DNA from: Streptomyces sp. NBC_00459
Lineage (GTDB): Bacteria > Actinomycetota > Actinomycetes > Streptomycetales > Streptomycetaceae
DNA: 64,000 nt
NCBI RefSeq assembly: GCF_036013955.1
Contig: NZ_CP107903.1
Span: 3,844,001-3,908,000 of the forward strand
Direction of reading: 5' to 3'
Part shown: one piece after another, positions 58,245 through 64,000 of the stretch
Layout of the letters: every line of letters starts with the position of its first letter
Numbering within the stretch: position 1 is the stretch's first letter
Position numbers and translations under genes: made by a program
Notes under the pieces: generated by a model
What the model was told of the DNA's origin: nothing
What the model saw: only the letters and a program-made list of their open reading frames with translations
Databases searched by the model: none

Positions 58245-59551
58245 CCCCAGTTCCCGCCGGGCAGCCTGTACCCGTGCGCGACCAGATCGTCGAGGCAGGA
58301 GAGGGGCGCGTGCGGCACGATGCGGCCGTCCGGGGTCTCGGCGAAGACCTCGCTGGACAGCACACGGCCGTCCACGCCGTTGACCTCGCGGACAGACGTC
58401 ACCATGCGCTGGAGCCGGCCGCCCGTCTGGTAGTTGTTGCGCCGCTGAATGAAGACGACGAAGTTCACCGCGCCCGCGACCAGCATCTGGCTGGCCTCGA
58501 TGGGCAGCCGTTCCTTCGCCTGGAGCGCGTACGTGGAAATACGGTTGAAGACCTCGTGCGAGCTGTTCGCGTGGATCGTGGAGAGCGAACCGTCGTTGCC
58601 CTGCGACATCGCGTTGAGCATCGTCACGATCTCGTCGCCGAGCACCTCACCGACGATGACGCGCGAGGGGTTCATACGCAGTGACCGCCGCACCAGCTCG
58701 GCCATCGAAATCATGCCCTGGCCCTCGGAGTTGGGCAGTCGCTCCTCGAACGCCACGACGTTGGGGTGGAGTTCGGGAAACTGGTCGAGTCCCAGCTCCA
58801 GCGCACGCTCGACGGTGATGAGACGTTCGTGCGGCGGGATCTCGTTGGCGAGGGCCCGAAGCAACGTCGTCTTACCGGCGTTGGTGGCACCCGCGATCAT
58901 GATGTTCTTCCGGGCGCGCACGGCACAGGCCATGAAGTGCGCGACTTCCGGGGTCACGGTGCCGTTCCCGACGAGGTCGGAGATGAAGACCTTCCCCATG
59001 CGCGCACGACGGATGGAGAGCGCGGGACGCCGGGTCACGTCCATGACGGCCGACAGACGCGACCCGTCCGGCAGCCGCAGGTCGAGCTGCGGATTGGCGG
59101 AGTCGAAGGGCCGGGAGGAGAGCCCGGAGTAGGCGCCGAGCACCTGGATCAACTCGATGAGTTCCTCGTCGGACTCCGCCACCGGGTCACCGGCAACCTC
59201 GCGCCCATCGGAATACCCGACGAAGACCTGGTCGTACCCGTTGATGTCGATGTTCTCGACGTCGACGTTGTCGAGCAGCGGCTGCAGGCGCCCGACGCCG
59301 AAGAGCGCGGCGTGCACGGCAGCCGCGTACTGCTCCTCGGTCTCGGCATCCAGGGGAGTACGCCCGGCGTTGATCTCGGTGCGGGCGTGGTCCTCAAGGA
59401 TCTGGGCGATGACGGCCCGCGCGTACTGCCGCTCGTCCTCACCGGACATCGGCGTGACGTTGGAGGCCTGGTCGAGCCGACGCTGCTCGGAGATCCGGTC
59501 ACCGGCTTCCTGCCGGAACCGCTTGACCAGCGAGTGGTCGACAGCGGTCAT
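58241..59551 (-). CDS. tadA: Tad secretion ATPase CpaF/TadA
   Basis: A 436-residue type II/IV secretion ATPase that powers pilus assembly. Walker A is GATNAGKTT, the Asp box is LITVERALELGLD, Walker B is SRVIVGEVLGDEIV, and the His box is GSLSTIHANSSHEV. The N-terminal CpaF domain covers about residues 1-170. The ATG at 59551 overlaps the tadZ-like gene by 4 bp; the longer upstream frame is artefactual. The VILAP-type flanks fit the TadA group. Confidence 0.93.
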   Translation of the reverse strand: MTAVDHSLVKRFRQEAGDRISEQRRLDQASNVTPMSGEDERQYARAVIAQILEDHARTEINAGRTPLDAETEEQYAAAVHAALFGVGRLQPLLDNVDVENIDINGYDQVFVGYSDGREVAGDPVAESDEELIELIQVLGAYSGLSSRPFDSANPQLDLRLPDGSRLSAVMDVTRRPALSIRRARMGKVFISDLVGNGTVTPEVAHFMACAVRARKNIMIAGATNAGKTTLLRALANEIPPHERLITVERALELGLDQFPELHPNVVAFEERLPNSEGQGMISMAELVRRSLRMNPSRVIVGEVLGDEIVTMLNAMSQGNDGSLSTIHANSSHEVFNRISTYALQAKERLPIEASQMLVAGAVNFVVFIQRRNNYQTGGRLQRMVTSVREVNGVDGRVLSSEVFAETPDGRIVPHAPLSCLDDLVAHGYRLPGGNWG

Positions 59552-60444
59552 CGGCCGGCTCCGGCATGGCCGGGTTGACCACCGGCGGGACCGGGCTGAC
59601 CGGGAGCCTGGCCCTGATAGCCCTGCTGAGCCTGGCTGGGTACGGTCCATGCGGCGCCGTACTGCTGATACAAGTCCGAAGTCACCTTGCGGGCCGACCG
59701 GATGAGCATCGACTTGTCGAGCCGCCCGCGCTTGCGCCCGGCCAACTGCTCGGCCCCGGCCGGGTCTTCGGCGAGCGTGCCGACGACGCGTGCACCCGTC
59801 TGCGCGTGTACGAGCATGTCGTTGACCTGGTTGACCAGCTTGCCCGAGTTGTTCGGATCGGCGACGAGGACGACCCCGATGAAGGGTGTGCCGAGACTGG
59901 CGGCGCCGCGCGGACCGCCGTGCAGCTTGGTGGAGAGAGCGGCGGCGCGGTCACGCACACGGGCGATGGCTTCCGGCTCGGTACGCGAGATGAGCAGCAC
60001 GAGCGCGGCGTGCGGAAACAGGTCGACGACAGGGGTGTCCCCACTGATACGTCCGCAGTCGGCGATGACGTCGGCAGGCGCGGTCGGGGAGTCACCGAGC
60101 TGCGCGAAGGCGCTGCCGAGGGTGGGCCAGAGCCCCGCGAGCCCGGCAGCCTGCTCGGCGATGCCCAGCCCGACGAGCACTTCGAGCCCGCCGCTCAACG
60201 GCTGTACGTGGTCCCAGAGTTGATCGGGAACAAGCCCGCGCCGGGCGGTCGCGGCGATGGACAGCATGCCGGTGTTGGGGTTGAGCATCCCGCCGTGCGC
60301 GGCGGCACTGCGGTAGACGAGGTCACCGCCGGCCGGGTCGGTCTCGGCGAGCAGCGCACGCCGAGGCCAGACCGCCGCGAGCGCGACGGCGGCGGTGGTC
60401 ACGCCGGGTGACCCCTTGTCGGCGGCAAGAACGATGAGCGCCAT
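59548..60444 (-). CDS. TadZ/CpaE-like MinD-family protein
   Basis: A 298-residue ParA/MinD-fold protein in the place of TadZ, which positions Tad pili. The P-loop reads KGSPGVTTAAVAL in place of the usual KGGxGKT, and lacks the second Lys. DPAGGDLVYR (switch I) and DVIADCGRIS (Walker B-like) follow. It may bind but not hydrolyse ATP well. The last 35 residues are Gly/Gln/Pro-rich. It lies between the CpaB-like gene (16-bp gap) and tadA (4-bp overlap). Confidence 0.8.
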   Translation of the reverse strand: MALIVLAADKGSPGVTTAAVALAAVWPRRALLAETDPAGGDLVYRSAAAHGGMLNPNTGMLSIAATARRGLVPDQLWDHVQPLSGGLEVLVGLGIAEQAAGLAGLWPTLGSAFAQLGDSPTAPADVIADCGRISGDTPVVDLFPHAALVLLISRTEPEAIARVRDRAAALSTKLHGGPRGAASLGTPFIGVVLVADPNNSGKLVNQVNDMLVHAQTGARVVGTLAEDPAGAEQLAGRKRGRLDKSMLIRSARKVTSDLYQQYGAAWTVPSQAQQGYQGQAPGQPGPAGGQPGHAGAGR

Positions 60445-60460
60445 GGTTCCGGGGCCGCCT

Positions 60461-61192
60461 TCAGCTGCTGGGGATGAGCACGAGAGCCACTTGGCCTGCG
60501 GCAGCGGCCTGAGCCAGCTCGGCGGCCTTGGCGCTGTCGACGGTGAGGGTGACGGGCAGGTTGGTGCTGCTTATGACGTCACCACTGCTCGCCTGCGGCT
60601 TTACGAAGGTGACCTTCGCCTTGTCCACGATCAGGCTGGTGCTGGCGCCGGACGAAGAGGACGAGTCACTGGAGCCGGTGTTGGACGAGGAGCCTGTGGT
60701 GCTGCCGACGCGGTAAGCGGCAACAACGTCTCCGGCTTCGAGGCCGGTCGGGTACTGCCCCTCTTTCAGGGAGAGCCCGACAGTGGCCTGCCCGGCGGCG
60801 ACGCCGGTCTCGGCGGCGAACATCTCGCCCACGGCGACGACGCCCTTGGGGATGGCGCTGACGGCCTTCAACTTCATCAGACCATCCAGCTGGCTCCACG
60901 GGACGTAGTGGATGCTGTCGTCGGCCGCGACCAGGACGGACGCCGTGTTGGCCTTGGTGACAGACCCTCCGGCCGGGATGTCACCGGTGACCTTGACGAC
61001 CTCGATCCGGTCCCCGGCCCGCAGCACCAGCATCGTCGCGCCCAGCGCACCGACCAGGATCAGCAGCACCGCAAGAGCGGCAAGAGCCGGTTTGCGCTCG
61101 CGAGGCGGCGTCGGGAGCCGCTCACCGGACATCGGCTGAGCGGGCATCGAGGAACGGCCGCCGCCCGCACCCGTACGCTCTTGGATCTTCAC
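60461..61192 (-). CDS. CpaB/RcpC-like SAF-domain protein
   Basis: A 243-residue protein with an N-terminal membrane segment (ALAALAVLLILVGALGATMLVL, about residues 35-57) and a SAF domain (IEVVKVTGDIPAGGSVTKANTASVLVAADD) as in RcpC/CpaB of Tad systems. A Ser-rich segment (about 163-186) splits the later part. Gram-positive Tad systems lack the secretin, so it probably acts in the wall. GTG start at 61192 follows a GGGGAG-containing leader. First gene of the Tad operon. Confidence 0.82.
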   Translation of the reverse strand: MKIQERTGAGGGRSSMPAQPMSGERLPTPPRERKPALAALAVLLILVGALGATMLVLRAGDRIEVVKVTGDIPAGGSVTKANTASVLVAADDSIHYVPWSQLDGLMKLKAVSAIPKGVVAVGEMFAAETGVAAGQATVGLSLKEGQYPTGLEAGDVVAAYRVGSTTGSSSNTGSSDSSSSSGASTSLIVDKAKVTFVKPQASSGDVISSTNLPVTLTVDSAKAAELAQAAAAGQVALVLIPSS

Positions 61193-61679
61193 GCAACAGC
61201 TCCCCGTACACCCAAGAAAAATTCTGCCAATTTACATGCTAAATAGGACACTTTGCTCGTGATATGCGCGATGCGCGCGTTACGCCCCTTGCTGGACGTA
61301 CCGCCCGATCCGGCCAATCAGCCAGCGCTGGAGTGAGTGTCAAGCCATGGCACCGTATCAGCCGCACATAAGCCCCTCAAGGCGCGTTCTGGATCGTGAA
61401 CAGCCCGGGGCACAACGTTATTCACGTGCAACTTCGACCGTACGGTTCCCCGTTGGGCGCAGCGATACGGATACGACATCTGCTGTGCACGCGCGAATCC
61501 GTTGCCGACCCGACACCCACAGGCCGGACAACCCGCGCCACCACCCCACCCTTCACCACGGGTCTGCCATGAGGCCTGCACGATTCGCTCACGCGACGCC
61601 GGGCCGCCGTAGCGGAAGCAGTGCCACCCAGCACCGGAGCCGATGGACCTCACCGCACTCGATCAGGGACTCAAGAGAC
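61193..61679. other. intergenic region upstream of Tad operon, no gene seen
   Basis: About 487 bp between the Tad operon start and the hypothetical gene at 61680. The first 65 bp are much AT-richer than the rest (61205-61260) and should hold the Tad promoter; 61261-61295 has alternating purine/pyrimidine runs such as ATGCGCGATGCGCGCG. Open frames here show no family match, so I call no gene. Confidence 0.55.
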
Positions 61680-62297
61680 TCAAGAGAGTGAGGACAACCC
61701 GTCCAAGAACCGCCCTGGAGCCGAGATCAACGCACCACGAAGCGACAGGTTCCGTGTGTACACGCCCTCGAAGAGGGTCGCGAGACTGATGTCGACGGAG
61801 TCCACCGCCCCGTGAGCCGTTCCGGAAATGCTCTTCGGATCTGACGCGCTGGAACGGGCCATGACGATCCGGGACTCCGGGCGTTCCAACACATGATGCC
61901 GCCGGTTTCCTTCCTCCCGGTATCGGTACTCCCGTCCCACCGCCCAGATCTTCAGAGCCCGGCCACCTCTGCTCATCCGCAAGGTCTTCCGGGTGAAGGA
62001 CGCATGCTGCCCCGCCACGCTCAACTTCCCTTCGGCCAAGCGGGGCCGCCCACCGTACCGAATGCTTTTGAAGGAGGACATCGGAATGTTCTCGCCGGTC
62101 ACCATGGCACCGATGATCTCCCTGGGTTCGGACACCTCTACGACTTCCAGGGCAGGCACGATCAGTTCCACGAGGCCCAACTGCCCTACAGGGCCACGCC
62201 AAAAGGTCACGCGAGCCTGTTCCCGCGAGGTAATGGTGTTCGTGTACCGCTCGAGCTCGAACATGAATTCAGCCACAGTCATCTCACACTCAGTCAT
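61680..62297 (-). CDS. hypothetical protein following possible effector gene
   Basis: A 205-residue cytoplasmic protein with no signal peptide or membrane segment. ERYTNTITSREQARVTFWRGPVGQLGLVEL, VEVSEPREIIGAMVTGENIPMSSF and RGGRALKIWAVGREYRYREEGNRR suggest a beta-rich fold, perhaps PH-like. Two ATG starts (62297 and 62282) each follow GAGYGTGAG within a repeated TGAGCGTGAG/TGAGTGTGAG, so the precise start is unclear. It is 21 bp downstream of the 419-residue gene and may be its cognate partner or immunity protein (inference). Confidence 0.55.
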   Translation of the reverse strand: MTECEMTVAEFMFELERYTNTITSREQARVTFWRGPVGQLGLVELIVPALEVVEVSEPREIIGAMVTGENIPMSSFKSIRYGGRPRLAEGKLSVAGQHASFTRKTLRMSRGGRALKIWAVGREYRYREEGNRRHHVLERPESRIVMARSSASDPKSISGTAHGAVDSVDISLATLFEGVYTRNLSLRGALISAPGRFLDGLSSLS

Positions 62298-62318
62298 CTC
62301 ACGCTCAATGGATCACGC

Positions 62319-63578
62319 CTAATCGAACCAGCCGCCGATGGCCTTGCCGACGCTCTTCGCGCCGTCGGCGAGCTTGCCGGCCCCCTCGCCGATCTTCTCC
62401 CCTGCCCAGGCTCCGGCGTCCGCGACCTTCCCGGGGAACTTCTTGACGGTGTCCCAGTTGTCGACAATGGTTGCGACACCATAGACAGCACCGGTGACCA
62501 CCGCCGCACCGATCGTGACCGGATTGGGAGCGATCATCGCCGCCGTGAGGGAGGCGTTGAAAGCCACGCCAGAGACCTTCGCCACGTACCCGGCCTTGTC
62601 CCGCTTGAAGGCGTCGACGGGGTTTCCTTCCTGCACCAGGTCGACGGCACCGATCACCGTGGACACCGCGCTGCCACCGACGCCGGCCGCACGCCACCAG
62701 CCGGCGGTACGCAGGGCGGTCCCGGCTCCGGATGCGAAGGCCCCGAACCGGCCCGCTCCGGTAGCCCTGCTCAAGTTGGAGGCGTTCTGACCGACCTTGA
62801 GCAGGTTCGCCTCCCAAGCCCACTGCTTTCCCGAAAGGGCAGCGAGACTGTCCTTTCCGGTGAGTACGTCGAGGATCGGAGCGGGAGTACGTGCCCCGAT
62901 GGTTGCAGCCAGAGATCGGATCTGCGCAGGAATAAGGCGGGACGTCGACTGCCCCTTCAGGAGCTGGGCAAGGGTGGTCCCAGGCGCCTTCAGGAATTCG
63001 ACACTGCCGGCATTCTTGAGGCTCTTGAAGTACTTGATCAGTTGGAGGGTGCCCGCCGCCGTCATCTTGAAGGCGCCCGGAACTGTGGAGGCCATCGCTG
63101 TGATGTCGATGTAATCCCCGACGACTTCTCCGAGGTTCTTGTCATTCGTGACCTTGGCGACAGCATCGGACTTGATGCGCTGGATCCAGTCCGAAAGCGT
63201 CTCGCCCCTCTGCCGTTCCAGCCACTTGGTATCGAACTTGTCGCCGTTCGCGACGGAGGCGTTCGCGATCAGCATCGCGTCAGGCGGAAGGTTCGCGCCC
63301 TTCAGTTCCTCCGCGGTGAAACCCGCGTACAGAGCGGCAGCCCTGGGATCGCCGTTCTCCGCTCGCAGAATGGCCGAACGCCGTCGAAGGTCGACCGCCG
63401 TGTCGTCGGTCCAGGACCGTATGGGTTTGAGGGCGCTCAGCTTGTCGGATACGCCCAGGTGGGACGCACGGGTGAATGCCTCGTCCAGTTTGTCCCGCAG
63501 TTGACCTCTGCCGTCGAGCAGTCGGGCCAGGTGTTCCATGTCCTCCGGATTAGCCATGCGCTTGGAACTGTCGCTCAT
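62319..63578 (-). CDS. large helical protein, possible secreted effector
   Basis: A 419-residue protein without a signal peptide. Residues 1-130 are helical and hydrophilic (DPEDMEHLA-like start, RSWTDDTAVDLRRRSAILRAE, LYAGFTAEELKGANLPPDAMLI), similar in composition to N-terminal regions of Streptomyces polymorphic toxins. The middle, 250-360, is rich in Gly/Ala with membrane-like stretches (FGAFASGAGTALRTAGWWRAAGVGGSAVSTVIGAV, IAPNPVTIGAAVVTGAVYGV). The C-terminus is amphipathic (GEKIGEGAGKLADGAKSVGKAIGGWFD). No catalytic motif is seen. Both neighbours are of unknown function; type VII export is a guess. Confidence 0.5.
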   Translation of the reverse strand: MSDSSKRMANPEDMEHLARLLDGRGQLRDKLDEAFTRASHLGVSDKLSALKPIRSWTDDTAVDLRRRSAILRAENGDPRAAALYAGFTAEELKGANLPPDAMLIANASVANGDKFDTKWLERQRGETLSDWIQRIKSDAVAKVTNDKNLGEVVGDYIDITAMASTVPGAFKMTAAGTLQLIKYFKSLKNAGSVEFLKAPGTTLAQLLKGQSTSRLIPAQIRSLAATIGARTPAPILDVLTGKDSLAALSGKQWAWEANLLKVGQNASNLSRATGAGRFGAFASGAGTALRTAGWWRAAGVGGSAVSTVIGAVDLVQEGNPVDAFKRDKAGYVAKVSGVAFNASLTAAMIAPNPVTIGAAVVTGAVYGVATIVDNWDTVKKFPGKVADAGAWAGEKIGEGAGKLADGAKSVGKAIGGWFD

Positions 63579-63683
63579 CTTTTCCCCGTGATGATCAAAT
63601 TGATACGCGGAGCCTGGATCTCGTGATCAGCTGGACTCAAACGGCACGGAACGCCGAAGTACCAACCGACCAACCAACCAATC

Positions 63684-64000
63684 TCACCCTTGTGCGGACT
63701 TCGCGGCGAGCTGGCTCCCGTCCGGCAGTAGATCCGTGATCAGCTGCCAGAGTTCCTTGGCCGAGGTGCGCCGCACCTTCAGCTCGCTGCTCGCGTCCAC
63801 CTGACCGTCGACGACCGGCTCGGCGGGCAACTCGCGCAGCCAGTACCCCTCAAGTCCGCAGTCCCACACGGCCAGCGCGGAGACGGCCGCGCCGCCGGCG
63901 TTCCGCGTAGGACCGTCCCCCTGCCAGACCACGGTCATCCGCCACATGCAGTTGAGCTGGGCCAGCACCTCGGCGAGCCGCACCGGGGCCCCGGTGACCC
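63684..64000 (-). CDS. hypothetical protein, N-terminus may lie beyond right edge
   Basis: The frame is open to the right edge, with GTG at 63983 as the first visible start and in-frame sense codons beyond. The visible part has WRMTVVWQGDGPTRNAGG, WDCGLEGYWLRELPAEPVVDG and a C-terminal helix KELWQLITDLLPDGSQLAAKSAQG. It has no recognised family. It may be the first gene of the unit with the following possible effector gene, 105 bp away. Confidence 0.5.
   Translation of the reverse strand, partial: VTGAPVRLAEVLAQLNCMWRMTVVWQGDGPTRNAGGAAVSALAVWDCGLEGYWLRELPAEPVVDGQVDASSELKVRRTSAKELWQLITDLLPDGSQLAAKSAQG

Noticed and set aside
1..64000. CRISPR array, prophage, insertion sequence or att site
   Set aside because: No regularly spaced repeats, integrase, transposase with inverted ends, or tRNA with a duplicated end were seen; the Rpn gene has no flanking inverted repeats.

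Overview
The window looks like a piece of a Streptomyces chromosome, in the conserved core rather than an arm. It is very GC-rich, with third positions almost always G or C. It carries a futalosine-pathway menaquinone gene (mqnC), a WhiJ-type regulator trio, a Tad pilus cluster and a 14-gene nuo operon. From memory, not from any search, the gene order matches the SCO4525-SCO4584 region of Streptomyces coelicolor. No phage, insertion sequence, CRISPR array, rRNA or tRNA was found.

Layout. 1-5.2 kb: the end of an amidase gene, a flavodoxin-fold reductase with a palindromic upstream site, and a minus-strand operon of a LolA-like protein with a two-gene ABC-2 exporter. 5.2-12.9 kb: a polyprenyl diphosphate synthase, a lytic transglycosylase behind a ydaO-type (cyclic di-AMP) riboswitch, a HAD phosphatase, an ATP-grasp/flavin-monooxygenase pair of unknown pathway, and fumarylacetoacetase. 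12.9-15.9 kb: recQ and a small secreted protein. 15.9-31.9 kb: nuoA-nuoN, in canonical order on the minus strand, with a near-perfect Rex operator about 105 bp upstream of nuoA. 32-37.4 kb: an NlpC/P60 hydrolase, peptide deformylase, a MenJ-like reductase, a GNAT protein, a PASTA protein and menG. 37.5-43.3 kb: an exopolysaccharide locus with an acyltransferase, a deacetylase-glycosyltransferase fusion and a small membrane protein, facing a GH18-like lipoprotein across a shared promoter region. 43.4-45.1 kb: a shrunken amidohydrolase-like protein and mqnC. 45.2-51.1 kb: a prepilin peptidase, a large membrane LysM/SARP-like protein, and a divergent lipoprotein/secreted-protein pair. 51.2-54.3 kb: an Rpn-type nuclease with a possible internal start, the WhiJ-like trio and a small secreted protein. 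54.5-61.2 kb: the Tad pilus operon (cpaB-like, tadZ-like, tadA, tadB, tadC, flp, three TadE/TadG-like proteins). 61.7-64 kb: a possible effector/partner cluster that runs off the right edge.

How the genes fit together. Polyprenyl synthase, MqnC, MenG and the MenJ-like reductase make, methylate or reduce menaquinone, which is the electron acceptor of the NADH dehydrogenase encoded between them, so the region is a respiratory neighbourhood. A second theme is the cell surface: wall hydrolases, an exopolysaccharide system, Tad pili with their prepilin peptidase, and several secreted proteins. The most unusual observations are the possible intragenic start in the Rpn gene, the 13-bp tandem repeats in front of the LysM/SARP-like gene, the patch of A/T-ending codons inside nuoF, the barrel-less amidohydrolase next to mqnC, and the four-gene exopolysaccharide locus.
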